Shown here piece by piece: positions 1-11,979 of a stretch of DNA of 64,000 bases. This DNA comes from Lota lota. Its lineage: Eukaryota > Chordata > Actinopteri > Gadiformes > Lotidae. Each line of letters begins with the position of its first letter. The first letter of the stretch is position 1. The translations under genes were made by a program, and so were the position numbers. The notes beneath the pieces were generated by a model that saw only the letters and a program-made list of their open reading frames with translations, was not told the DNA's origin and made no database searches. Where the stretch lies: contig JACYXH010000236.1 in NCBI GenBank assembly GCA_026745465.1, positions 236,001-300,000 on the forward strand, in the 5' to 3' direction.

Positions 1-43
1 TTTGATGTCGGGCGATTGGGATTCAGGCGCGGAGGAAGGAGGG

Positions 44-100
44 CTGGGGCGGGGGGTGGGGGTGGGGGGGAAGGGGGGGGGGGGAAAGGGGGGGGGGTGA
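44..100. repeat. G-rich tract
   Basis: Nearly pure G on the + strand with only a few A and T interruptions, including runs of 12 and 10 G. It can form G-quadruplexes. No gene is associated with it in view. Confidence 0.85.
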
Positions 101-162
101 AGCAGAGAGGAATGTGAGGGGAAAAGGGCGATGGCAGACTGCAGCTGTTTTGTCCCTCACAG

Positions 163-229
163 TGCTGACAGACAGCCGTAATATGCGTCTGCCATGACAG
201 GACCGGCATGGCTGCCCCTACCCACAAGG
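163..229 (+). other. Possible 5' exon with start codon and strong splice donor
   Basis: A pyrimidine-rich stretch ending in 'cctcacag' (acceptor-like, ends at 162) is followed 67 bases later by the strong donor GTAAGT at 230-235. All three frames contain a stop, so this cannot be an internal coding exon. It could be a 5' exon: an ATG at 208 has G at -3 and G at +4 and would encode MAAPTHK plus one base before the donor (phase 1). A second ATG at 194 (frame to the donor MTGPAWLPLPTR, phase 0) and a tiny upstream frame from 183 also exist. The splice signals are seen; the exon itself is inferred, and chance is a real alternative. Confidence 0.2.
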
Positions 230-235
230 GTAAGT

Positions 236-878
236 GGCGCCAAAGCAGACACGTACTACTATAACTCTTAAACCTCTCTCGTAATTGATGCACAGACGTG
301 GATTTAAAGGATTTAAATCTTTGCGAAGCGATGTTAAGCATGTCAGGTCGGATTTGTGGTCTATACATTTATACAGTTCATGGTTAGCTTGTTCTACTTC
401 CTATATTTATTTCATAACACCCATCGGGTTTGTCATTTTGTGTTTTGTGCCCCAACTTACGGGCCAAACACTTGCTTCAGCATTTCTGCGACTATAACCG
501 TTCTGTATGTACAACGTGTATATTGAGCTCAACTGTTTATTCATCAAGAATCAGATACTGTTGGCGAACCAACTGATTTGACAGATTAGACACAGCATGA
601 CTGGACCATTTTTCCCCCTCTCGTTTCCAAGACTCGATCCACCGAAAAATCAAACATGATTACACCGTATCGGCTTGGGTATCACAGCTTGCCGTATTAT
701 GCATGAGCAAGGCTTATATTTTGTGGTTGCTCGTACCGATACGATCACATGTCAGTGCAACAAGGGCAGATGCTAATTTGAGTGGAGTCAGAACCCATTT
801 GGGGAAAGGAACAAAACAAAATGTTGCTGGCCATCGCGGCTGACTGTGAGCTTTAGGCGCACACATATCATAGTCTAA
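236..878. other. Unique sequence, nothing recognised
   Basis: Ordinary mixed-composition DNA without microsatellites, recognisable repeats or convincing open frames. The only open frames are short and unlike known proteins. Confidence 0.6.
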
Positions 879-879
879 T

Positions 880-916
880 TTGTATTTATTCAACCTTTAT
901 TTAACCAGGAAAGCCA
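880..916 (-). mobile_element. Fragment resembling a teleost LINE/retroposon 3' tail
   Basis: Read on the minus strand the segment gives 'tttcctggttaaataaagg' followed by an A/T-rich end. This resembles the common 3' end of fish non-LTR retroposons. Only about 35 bases are recognisable and the neighbouring sequence is diverged, so family assignment is uncertain. The similarity is from memory of fish genomic repeats, not from a search. Confidence 0.4.
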
Positions 917-1119
917 TTATGATTCAATTGTTTTTTGGATTGCCGGCCTGGCAAGTGGCAGAAGCAATTTAAGGGAAAGGGGGTGATGTATCAAATGGTT
1001 AAGAATACCAAAAACTCGGAAGAAGCAGACATCAGTAAACCTGAGTTTCCGGTGGACTCACCTGCATGTACTTGGAGCTCACAGCCAGCTCTGCAGTTGC
1101 TGGAGGAAACCAGACAATA

Positions 1120-1121
<2 letters not shown>

Positions 1122-1186
<65 letters not shown>
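1122..1186. repeat. (CA)n microsatellite
   Basis: About 32 perfect CA units. Open frames translating as HTHTHT or CVCVCV across it are artefacts. Confidence 0.98.
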
Positions 1187-1189
<3 letters not shown>

Positions 1190-1378
1190 ACTGCATAACT
1201 TGCATATCACCAGACGCTCACACCAGAATCAAACTGAGGTCGTGAGAGCTGCAAGGCAATAGCACCCTGCTCTCATTCAGTGTGTCCACCCTAAGGTCAA
1301 CCATGCAGAGATGTCATTTATTTATTTATTGATATTTTAAAAGCCTTCCTGTCACAGAGTAGCAGCTGAATCGGTGGC

Positions 1379-1446
1379 TATATATATATATATATACATA
1401 CACCTCTCTCTCTCTCGCTCTCTCTCGCTCTCTCGCTCTCTCTCTG
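1379..1446. repeat. Compound (TA)n-(CT)n microsatellite
   Basis: A short (TA)9 run is followed by a CT array broken by three 'gctc' interruptions. Confidence 0.93.
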
Positions 1447-1609
1447 ACAATTACAGATGCATAATCCATAATTCACTTTTAATTCACTTTTATTTGCTGT
1501 GATTTCAGCTCCCTCTGTCTATCGCTATGCAAAGAGCCAACACAACTCTGTGATAGGCCCCAATTTCCTTCTCTCTGGCTGGATACGGTTCTCACCCCTA
1601 TCGTGGGGA

Positions 1610-1611
<2 letters not shown>

Positions 1612-1651
<40 letters not shown>
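1612..1651. repeat. (GT)n microsatellite
   Basis: About 20 perfect GT units. Confidence 0.97.
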
Positions 1652-1652
<1 letters not shown>

Positions 1653-1727
1653 CAATTACCCCTTTTTCTTTTTCTAAGTCTATTTTCCAATGCCCTGCTG
1701 ATTAGGATCAGTGCTTGGTGCCCTGTG

Positions 1728-1800
1728 GAATATGTATATATACATACTGATATATACACATAAACACATACATATATACACGCTACATATATCTTTTTAT
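1728..1800. repeat. Imperfect TA/TACA-rich tract
   Basis: Degenerate tatata/acaca sequence including the self-complementary 'tatgtatatatacata' near 1732-1747. Confidence 0.7.
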
Positions 1801-1829
1801 ATTTTCTTTTTCATTTTTTTTGCCCCAAC

Positions 1830-4800
1830 TTTTTAATGATGCCCCTTGGCACCTCTAGTACAAGATACCACAGCAGCCATTAACAGAGTTAGAGTCTAGA
1901 ACAGCCATCCATGTAGCTGTGAATGCCCATTTCCCCCATCTGTATTCAATGTTTCATAAAAACCAACCCAGTGAATGCATTTCAGGACCCATATAGTCCT
2001 CTCCCGGCAAACTTTGAGTTTCTTATACTCACTACTGAAACACGGTGTACAGAAGTTCATTCAAGCTGAGAAATGTGCAGGGATATGCGCAAGGGGGATG
2101 AGGGGGGTGCTAAGACTAATAGCGTGCCTCGCGTTAAGCAGCTGGTTTCAGTCTTCTTGCAGTCTCGGTTCTTCTGCTGTGAAACACTGGGGTCTGAACA
2201 TGCGCAGCTCCGTCTGAGGGCTGTATCCTGGGTAGTAGCCCGGTAGCATTATGGTGCTGGCCATCCCAAAATTGGATACTTACTTGCATCTGTGTCTGTT
2301 TGCATGGGGCCCAGAGGACGCATACAGAAAGTGGAAATTGCTCCAGAAACCTGAAATCGCCTTGTCGACAGTATCGTACGTAGTCCACGACTATAAATTC
2401 TAATAGCTCTTCTCTCAACTTTGCAAACAAAGTGAGGCTGTGTTTTGTTTCTCTGTGTCCGTCTGTCTGTTCCACCGTTAAATGAATAACTCAATCAAAA
2501 TAAGACTAATGTAATGTATTACCTGATTAACCAAATACTTGCGCCCTTCCATTGATTACAAACGGTTATCACTGTGTCATTTCATGTCATACTAATACTC
2601 ACTTTGCAAGAAACCCTGTGCATGTCGTTGAACACACAATTTAAATGTTATATTTCAAGCCATTCCCCAGGACGCCTGTCAATGTGACAGTTACATCATT
2701 GCATTTGCATCAACAGACCGCATTATCCTGAAGCCCTTGAGTCGTTACATTACACTGCATTGCAGCATCTATCAGTGTTACACGACCTTTGGATTGATTT
2801 AGTTGTCTACTTGATGTGATCATATTCTATCAGAACGCTCGCCTTCAAAGTATTGAGGCGCGCCAACAAGGGGTTGGTATTCAAGCCAAGTTGCTCTTTG
2901 CTGCCCCAGGAGGGTGTTCATACATAATGGATTAATTGTTTCTCAGGTCCCACATGTGAAAGGGCGAACAGGTTAGTATTCCTGCCCAGCTCTGCCCAAC
3001 CAATAGGTCAACCCAAATGACCATGTCAAGCAACATACCGCAAAATGAAACATAATTTGAGTGCATTTTACTATTGATTTATACCATGTCTAAGGGTGCT
3101 TTTGAAGCGCCGTTTTAAATCCACTTAGATACATTATTCAACTTGCTAATCAATATGTACTGATTTAACTACCACACCATGAAGTATACACCGATATACA
3201 CATCGACTGGCAAATCACAGCACTGAACACATCACACATATCAGACTATAATTTGCAAAATAATTTCTCAACACTCTGGACACTGAGCCACCTACACAAT
3301 CACCATTGTACTGTCCTATTTACATTAAACAAATGTGACCGTCTCTTAATCGTATGAAAGTTGGCCCCACTCACAATTACCTTGGCCCACCCACCTCGGT
3401 CCACATCCAGCCACTGCAGCCTCCGGTCTCCACGGATGCAAACTTTGCTGATGGCGATTTCGGCCCAGGATCTATGTAACGACTCGAGAGAGTAGTATGA
3501 AAGCCGTATGTGCAATGGCTTTGCCCTGACATTGTGAGCATGGTTAAGCTTCGTGGGGGCTGGAGCCAGGGTGGAGGACAGACGAAGGCACAAGGCCTTG
3601 CTCGGATCCTCTCTCTCTATAGGGGTGTCGCACAAACATCTCTCACCTCTGCTGTGTTTTTATCGTTGCCCACTCGGGCAGCTCGGTCATTTCAGGTTTC
3701 TGGATGAAAGTGTGCAAAATGTCCAGCTCTGTATGTCTGTGTTTTTATTTTTATGTAAGTGCCTGACTTTTGACGAGATGAGACTTCCCTCGGATAGGAA
3801 TGTCTCAGGAGTCTCCGAGGAATACTGATTGTGTAAAAGGCACTTTCAAACTTCCCAGTATCCTTTGCATAAAAGAAAAAAAAAATTGTATTCATTACAG
3901 CTATTTAACAGCATCGGATTTCTGCTAAAACGCTTGTTATTTGATCAAATCTTTGTTATGATTTTCCTTACTGATAACGAGGAAACTGAAAATGTACTGA
4001 ATAGCACTGGCAACAACAGGCCCTAATTGGACAAAGAGATAAGTAATATGTATGCAATTTCTTTGCAAGAGTCCCTATAATTATGTCTTCCACCAGAAAG
4101 AAAAACTAATAATAATGAGACGGTTAAAGTATTACCAGAACAACTGCTTCAAAACCTGCTGGTCAAAGAGATGCAGTCTGGAGATTGTGTACAAAGGCAA
4201 TCATAATACATAAATACAGTTATACTGTGTTTTGATCAACCAAAGAAACTGACATATTAGAAGGACTCCCTTTCACCCTGTTTTGTGCTGTACTCCACTG
4301 TACTGCAGTCTTGTTCAGTCAGCAAGGGTACCACTGGCAAGGATGCCAGGGGGAAACGGCGTCCATTTTGTGCCCTAACGAACCAGCAGTAATCATCCCA
4401 GGAATAGCCTTGTAGTTGGTCGGGGTGCAAATGGCTGGGTAAAAAGATTAATTGGATTGGGTGAATGTTGGAAAAACACAGGGTGTGGAATTAACAAGCT
4501 GCCTCCAGTCAGTTCATGAAGGGAGGAATCCGGGAAGATAAAGGATTTGTCATTGTTGCGTCCAAGGACGTCTTATCGGAGCTATCTATTTTTTTTAATC
4601 TTTTAATTGCACAAGTTTCCACAGGAGTGCTGAAATAACAAAAGTCAATGGGATAAATAATAATATAACAGCCCGAGTAATGATATCCAAGCAGTTCCTA
4701 TTCACAATTTGTTCAATTAAAAATATTTTGCTGATTGTATTTTATTTTGTGACATAGGGGTTGTTTTTATTGTATTGTATTATATGCATTATATGTATGC

Positions 4801-6400
4801 TATGTTATAGATCCCTCTGCAACATCTTTCTGACCTGTCAAAGTCAATCCCAGCCTTGTTTAGCATATCAGGATTATGAGTTTGTGTCTCATCCGGTTCT
4901 GTCACAGTGTTATGTTGATGAGCGCGTAGTTGATCAGTCTTTATTTATTTAACACATTTAAGTGTGTGTCAGCATCTTGTCTATGAAAACTATGCCATGG
5001 CTTTACCCCATATTGTCCTATTTAAACTGAACGAAGGCAACAATAAATTTGCCCCAATCTTGAACACTATTTAAGTATAGCATACATACCGGTAATATGT
5101 CCTAAAATTATGTCAAACTTCTTTGATTTGACTCAACAAAAATAATTACGGAATTACCAAGTACCATCTTGATTACCAAATCCCATTCCACGACTAATAG
5201 TATCCATCTATGGATGTGAGATCTTTCTATCTGCCTGCATTCGACACACTTGACGAGGCATGACTCGGTTTTAAAACCAGCGATACCGTCGTTACAGCGC
5301 CGGGTTGATTAACAAAAGGTTAACCGCTGAAATACTGGCACCATTAGGGAGGGCTCCTTAACAGTAATTACCACCGGGCTCATTCACCAAATGATTCTGT
5401 ATTCATGCTTATCTTCATGCTTGTTGATTCAACAAGCGGCACAGTGAAGGCAACCCACTGTCGCTAATTCGCTAACCCCATTGAGATCCCTTGATGGAAA
5501 CGTCTTTTAAGCACTCAACCACAGTCAATTACTGTTGACTTACAGTAGACAATGGATCAATCCCCCCTTCTCTTTATCTGTGTGTGGGGGCCCCTGCTGA
5601 GGCAAACACAATGACACTTCTTTTTTTTCGTTCTTTTTTTGGGCAACACAAAACAGTTTAAGTGCTTTACTTTTCGCCACCAAGGACAATTTGCCTTGCC
5701 TTTGCCTCGTCGCTTGCTTTCGCAAGCGACGGGATATCAACACTGTGGGCAAAACACAGACAGCATACCTCATGAGCTCTAAAGATGACCACTAAAAAGC
5801 AACGGCTGCCTCGCAATGCACTGCGCCTTGAGTGACGTCTCAGACATTTTCCACCTTTTAGGCTGTCAAACACAGCGGCGCCACCCAGGAACATGGTGCA
5901 ATGAAAAGGGTCATATTTTCTTGTCAGCCGGGATATTAGAAAAAGTGTGAGTGGGGTGTGCTGTGTGGCCCTTACTGTTCTAAAAACATCTTGCAAACTA
6001 TCACATTTTCATTATGTTGAAGGAACCCAGGGTTGCTTTGCCCGTGTGACATAGCCATTTTGGATGGTCTTTAGAAGCAATTAGGTATGATGTGTGTTAT
6101 GATATAAACACAGTTGTTGTCTTTTATGAACCATGCACAACAACCACGCAGTCCAAATGTCTTTGTGGGATACACTCCGGGCCGCTGAATTGGTGAAGTG
6201 TGTCCATCATGGCTACGTGCGCCTAGAAAATCAGTGTCAATAAATTCTGTTCATAACTCTTCTGACACGCAGCTTGATGATCCAGGATCCATGAATCATC
6301 AGATTGAATGTCCTTCTCAGTTATCTGTTTGGAATGGTAATTGAGGACAATTAATGGCCCAGAAGATTGGAAAAACGGCATTGACATGTCTCTCTGACTT
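1830..6400. other. Unique sequence without recognised genes
   Basis: Long AT-leaning tract with no microsatellite longer than about 20 bases. One minus-strand open frame (2475 down to about 2285) runs into a donor-like GTAAGT whose complement lies at 2275-2280, but it lacks an ATG and resembles no family I know. The remaining frames look like chance. Regulatory elements cannot be excluded without cross-species alignment. Confidence 0.5.
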
Positions 6401-6404
6401 TCTC

Positions 6405-6461
6405 TCACACACGCACACGCACACACACGCACACGCACACACACAAACGCACACGCACACA
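6405..6461. repeat. (CA)n/(CGCA)n microsatellite
   Basis: CA repeat interrupted regularly by CGCA units. Confidence 0.95.
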
Positions 6462-7048
6462 TTCATAGCTCAAGGGAGGAATCCAGCAGCGTGCTGGTTT
6501 TGTTTCGTTGCCTGCCTCTCCCCAGGACCTTCACTGGTGTCTAATGTTTGGAAGGAATATGTCTTTAGCAGTCACTCTGGACTCTCTGCTGCTGGAGACA
6601 GCAGCCATGACGACCCACTGCGCCACAAAGAGGCTGCATAATGTCGATTGTCTCCTCTGTTCAGAAATGCACTTTGGTACACAGATTGGTTTATCTTTAT
6701 AGATTTTATCCTTCTTCTTTTCTTGTTGTTGCTTCACCCGCCGTTTAATTAGATGCGGTCAGGTACAGGAAATGAGCGATCGATTGATAGCACATTTGGG
6801 CAATCTGGAGATAGAGCCATTGTTTATTGGTGTTGCTTTGATAACCCTTGGAGACACTGCAGTTATCAACATGAGCGCAGCAAGGAGAGAGCAGCCATCA
6901 ACAAATAGATTCTCGTGTTCGACGTCCGTGACGTGATAGAACATGAGAACATAATCATGTTTTTCCCCCAATATTTTGTAAGTGACACAGATGCTCGTAC
7001 AAATTGTATCATATCATGTGATGCTGCTGTTTTTTTGTGAAGGGTGTT

Positions 7049-7118
7049 GGGGGGGGGGGGGGGGTGGCGGCTGTTAACACAAACACACATGCACACACAC
7101 ACACACACACACACACAC
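7049..7118. repeat. Poly-G run followed by (CA)n
   Basis: Sixteen consecutive G (7049-7064), a short spacer, then a CA array at about 7082-7118. Confidence 0.95.
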
Positions 7119-7272
7119 CGACATGTCCTCCCTCAGCTGCTAAGTGGGGAGAATATGCTGTGATACACACAGAGGAGAAGCAGGGTCTCTCTGCCTATCA
7201 GGTGTCTCTCAAGGCTGAAACTCATAGGGTCTTCTCCAGCGATCCCATTACATCAAACATCAGACCACCGCA

Positions 7273-7275
<3 letters not shown>

Positions 7276-7316
<41 letters not shown>

Positions 7317-7320
7317 TGTT
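7276..7320. repeat. (GT)n microsatellite
   Basis: About 18 GT units with one TTT interruption near the end. Confidence 0.97.
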
Positions 7321-7858
7321 GTCAAGCACTGTGAGGCGGCGCAGCAGAGGATGGGGGTCGGTAACGTGAGCCTGCCAGTGTGCGCTGGTGTGTGTTTGCA
7401 CCCTGTGTCCTATGGGTCACAAATGAGTTGCTCATGTGATGCCGAGGTTAGCAGTACTCTGCTCACTCCTTCCGTCACCCGTTAGCACACTTTATGATAT
7501 CCGCTATGCACACCTCACTTAAGTGAATACGCAGCCAACTCCTCATCAAATGTTAATGTACTCAAGTCCCACTGGAGGCCTCCGACAGGCATGTGCGGTC
7601 TGTGTCTCTGGGTCATGATGCTGGTAGAGGACACGACGAGAAGACGTTGCGTGAGTCCAGGTGGTTGTCGTTGGACTATATAAAACGCACAAATCTGGTG
7701 GAAATAGTGGGTCTCGGGGTTCAAGATAAACACAGCTGACTTTGAGGTCTTCAAATGTGTTAAATGAAAGCTATGACTTATGGATGAGTTATGAGTTAGT
7801 GGTCTTGTAAGAAACGGCATGCCGCTACAGCGTCGGTGAATACAGTTGAAGGGTGCAT

Positions 7859-7881
7859 GGGGGGGGGGGGGGGGGGGGGGG
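7859..7881. repeat. Poly-G run, 23 bases
   Basis: Uninterrupted G homopolymer, one of 18 G or C runs of at least 12 bases in this window. Confidence 0.98.
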
Positions 7882-8016
7882 TTGAGAATGTCGACCTCGG
7901 CTGATCTCTTGTGTAAAAGAATAGTTGAAAATACACTGTGAAATAGCCTCACACTCCAGCTCCTAGCTCTCTTTTTTCTGACCCCTCCCAATTGATACTA
8001 ATTGGCAGTAGGATGG

Positions 8017-8159
<143 letters not shown>

Positions 8160-9806
8160 ATGCGGGTGTGATGAACTGCCAGCTCCGGAAATAATCCCGG
8201 AGTTTATCTGGAAAGGATCATCAAGGCCTTTAAAGATCCTCTGTGAAAGCTCAGAGTCGTCTATTTTCCCCTCTTTTTCCCTTCCTCCTCTTTGTATTTC
8301 TCAGCGTGCCTCGCGTCTCAAGACGTGCGCTCCATCGCAATGTCAAACACCGGATGGAAGGCATTTTTACAGACTCCACAGATTACCACCAAAGGGGGTA
8401 AAAAAAAGGGAAAACAATGTTTTGAGACAAGAAGCACTAAACTGATTTGGATGATTAAATGAAATGATTAATTGAAACTAACTGTTGTCCTGTTAAATTC
8501 AATTAGCCTCCATTACGATTATCATGACATGGATGCAAAAACGAAAGAGGAAAACAGGAGGAAAATAGCACCATGCATTTGCTGCATCTTGGTCTCTAAA
8601 AGCAGCCATCTTGTGTGGCACTGCACAAACAACACCACACACACACTGCTGGGATATAGATCTTAAGATATATCATACATTAATTTAGCCCAACCGCCAA
8701 CTGGCAGTCCTCATTTTTCAAACGGCTAGAAATTGACTTCAGAAGATTCGCTTGTTTCTTTGTTTTCGTTTCTGTGGATTTTCCTGCGGTGTGCTGGGTG
8801 TTTTTTTTTCGTCAAGGTTTACAGTCCTTTTTTCCTCGCTGCTATATAACCTGACAGTTGACAAAGTGCAGTCAGTTTTCATGGGTGAACGGGTGTATCT
8901 ATCAGGTCCGGGGATTTCAGGGCTTTCATTAAACCGTACACACCAGTCTCCTATACATCTCCTTCACCTCAGCCTTAGTAAGCTTGTTGTTAAATAAGTC
9001 AACACATCCCCCCATCCCGCACCCTTGTTTGGCCACGGAGCATTTGAGAGTAACGGAATAGAACACGCCATTCCATCTCCACAGTCGAACTAATTACACA
9101 AGGCCTTTATTCCCGTATACATTAAAAAAACATTCCCGTATACATTCGTATACATTAGAACCTAGAGGATGGATTCTTGTTGCAGGCAACATTTGATTGG
9201 AATGGCTAGGGCTCGTCCTCCTCACCATAGGATGTACCCGCAAAATGGTCATCAATCGGGACGTCCTGTGATTCCACTGTGACGGCCACCCCTATTATAG
9301 CGGGGCTAAGGGTGAGCCACAGAAGATCTGATGGATTAAATATCCCGATACTTGCTTTTTTTCTCACCGCTAACCTGCCGCCGAACACAGGGGCTGTGGC
9401 GAGGGTGACTTTGCTATCTCCATTCAAACTTGAAACAAATCACCTTTGACAGGTTCAGCTCCCCTTTGAATCACTGCCTGACAAAGAGGTCAGTCGCTGG
9501 ATACATTATTTAAGTCCTAAGGAGAAGAAAGTGGTCAACTTCCACTGAAATGCATACATCTATATTGTACCGTGCTATGTGGTTGTCGCTTTTATAGCAT
9601 GCAATCACCTTGTTTGAACGCTCACAGCCACCATGCAATCACCTCGTAGGAGCTGAATTCCAGTTTTGTATGCATGTATGTCCATAATCATTGACACACA
9701 TGTCTACATTGAGGTGGCAAGACGTTGACACCGACAGCTGCTCAATCCATAGGTGGTTTGTGCAGATTTAGCTTATATGAAGCAGCCAGGCAATCGTCAC
9801 CCATCC
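8160..9806. other. Unique sequence; one minus-strand open frame
   Basis: No repeats of note apart from a local duplication of 'ttcccgtatacatt' near 9110-9150. A minus-strand open frame at 9427-9206 (about 73 codons, ending EEDEP then stop) begins at a non-ATG codon and is not recognised; it is most likely chance. Confidence 0.45.
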
Positions 9807-10014
9807 ATCCATAAGAAATAAAATGGTATTATAATGTATACCAATGTTATTAAATGCAGCCATTGGCTGCTGTGAACATATACTAAATCGTTCTAAATCA
9901 CGCTCCTTGCGATTTCCATCCATTATGCCAGAGCACTGGTTCAGACGTTACTCCTTTGACGTTAATCCATAAGAAATGAAATGGTCTTATAATGTATACC
10001 AATGTTATTAAATG
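9807..10014. repeat. A-B-A' local duplication block
   Basis: A 50-bp segment A (9807-9856) recurs as A' (9965-10014) with two mismatches. Between them lies about 104 bp (B, 9857-9960) that is a close copy of 11158-11258. A/A' and B/B' show similar divergence (about 4-5%), suggesting one event in which a copy of the downstream sequence was inserted with duplication of the flank. Fifty bases is too long for a normal transposon target duplication. Confidence 0.85.
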
Positions 10015-11007
10015 TATACATTCATTTACTTTTTCACCCTAACCCTTACCTTATGGGTGTGTTGGTGCATGAATTTACCATGCTTCACTTTTGGCCAGTT
10101 TTTAGGGTTCAAATTGCTAATTCCTTGGCATATTCTTCCTGCCAGAATATAACATCATCGTGTCACTGCTGATGTTTTAAAAAATATAACAAAAATATAA
10201 AACATAGCTATCCACCATGGAGCTACAGATTTCAATGTCACCTTTCATTCCCTCTTGACTGACTTTGACCATAAATCTCCACCACCACCAATGAGGGAGC
10301 AGAGGTCACATTTGCCACACATTCAAACACATGTTGTCTGGACGATGAATCACTCCCAGAGGCTATACAGTAGACTGCACAGCCAGGCCCCCTTAACTGT
10401 GTCAGATTTGGTGCTGCCTTGGAGTGCACCGTTGTGAACCAGTGGAGCCCTGCCCAACTAATGGTGTCTGTTCCCTTTCGGGGACGTTTTTGCTTTTTTT
10501 TTTATACAATCTGTAACAGCTCCGATTTTCTCATATCTTGGCAGCTCGGCTACTTTCCTGACATGTATCGGGCGGTTTCTGTTGAGAATGAGATAGAATA
10601 GCATATGTGTACGTCTCCAATGGCTTTTTAGCTATTTCTCTGTGGGCTGCAGCCCCTTGGCCAACACCGAGCAGAACCGCCTCTGCTTGCCGCTAGTACA
10701 GACGTTATGTCCCGTTAGCATCTGCCTTCAAATGCGTCTAGGGGCCTCCCTGAATCCACCCAATTAACCTTAGTCAAGATATTCAGCATTTGCCTTAGTT
10801 GGATGTAATGGAAAATTGGACATAGGCACCAGGAGCATAGTGAGCATGGCAACCAGGCCCAGATCTGGGACAGATCCGTCACTTTGACGTACCTCTGCCA
10901 TGCTAAGCTGTATGGCTCGGCATATATTGACGGTGGACAAATCTCTTAATCCTTCACTGCCCAGATACCGATAGTGAGGTTTAAGTACTGGTGTACACCG
11001 TGAAACA
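10015..11007. other. Unique sequence
   Basis: No gene or repeat recognised. A short 'ccctaaccctt' telomere-like motif occurs near 10038 but is only about two units long. Confidence 0.5.
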
Positions 11008-11027
11008 CCCCCCCCCCCCCAAAAAAA
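11008..11027. repeat. C13-A7 homopolymer junction
   Basis: Thirteen C followed by seven A. Confidence 0.95.
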
Positions 11028-11157
11028 TACATTGATTTCAGTAAGCTTTAACGTGTCCCTGAACACTGCCTCGGTGTACGCGTGGATCTAGACCCCCTCC
11101 ATGACATACACTACCCACTCGACCCTCCGGGGCAAGCGGCTGTGACCGAGACGCAGC

Positions 11158-11258
11158 GGCCATTGGCTGTCTGTGAACATATGAATCATTCTAAATCACG
11201 CTCCTTGCGATTTCCATCCATTACGCCAGGGCACTGGTTCAGACGTTACTCCTTTGAC
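11158..11258. repeat. Source copy B' of the local duplication
   Basis: About 100 bp matching 9857-9960, with roughly four substitutions and two small indels. Segment A is absent beside it, so this copy is probably ancestral and the 9.8-kb copy derived. It lies inside a 123-codon + strand open frame (11082-11453) that starts at GTG and matches no family I know. Confidence 0.8.
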
Positions 11259-11966
11259 AAACAGTGCAATCTATTTGACTTGTTTAATATAGGGCGAAGG
11301 GTCCAGTCCTTGCCAGAGTGCAGGAAGGTAGGGTGCTCGACTTTGATATTAGGTTTTTCAGGCAGCAAGCGTAGCCTGTGGTCCTATCGAGTCGGGTGGA
11401 ATGAAGGACGGCTGTACTTAAACTATAAGATGAGCATACCTCTTCCGAAATGATGGCGTCCTATGCTATACTGGGTTCCAGGGTTAGCATTAATATAAAT
11501 ACTCAAATGTGCAGTGATTTAATGTATTTCTTTCTCCATTTATATTGACTTAATTCGTGTTTGAGCGTTAAATCAAAGAAGACTCAAAGCGATCTTAAAA
11601 GCAGGTATGGTTTCTCCCTGTTATATGATTCTGGAAATTCATATCTGGGGTAATAATCTGCCTCTCTGGGGTTGGATATCAAATGTGATGGAATATGTGT
11701 GGTCAATGTCAAAGTCAGCTACTTCTGAGAAGCTATATCTTGTTCGGACTCAGCCAAGCGCAAGTCTGAATGTCACAGTCTCTGAGACATCAAAGGCTCC
11801 CTTTTGGATTCATTAATTTTATGTGAAGGTCTTCCCTATCAATTATTGATGTGATTAAAATGTTTTGGCGTTGTTTCTGTCTCTGAATTTCTACCAACAG
11901 CTGTTCCGCCTAAACTCTGTACAATTCTCTCCAGTCCATAGCGAGTGCATTGCTCTTGAGATAGTG

Positions 11967-11974
11967 TGACGTCA
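11967..11974. promoter_or_regulatory. Perfect CRE motif
   Basis: TGACGTCA, the full palindromic cyclic-AMP response element that binds CREB/ATF proteins. It sits in unique DNA without a visible promoter. An 8-mer can arise by chance in 64 kb. Confidence 0.35.
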
Positions 11975-11979
11975 GCTGC

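Noticed and set aside
10035-10050. Telomere-like 'ccctaaccctt' (also near 20857 and 31466)
   Set aside because: Two units or fewer, within chance for 64 kb; only the 38.9-39.2 kb array was kept.
11082-11453. 123-codon + strand frame covering duplication copy B'
   Set aside because: GTG start, no family resemblance, and the copy at 9.86 kb is not kept as a matching frame beyond the duplicated part.
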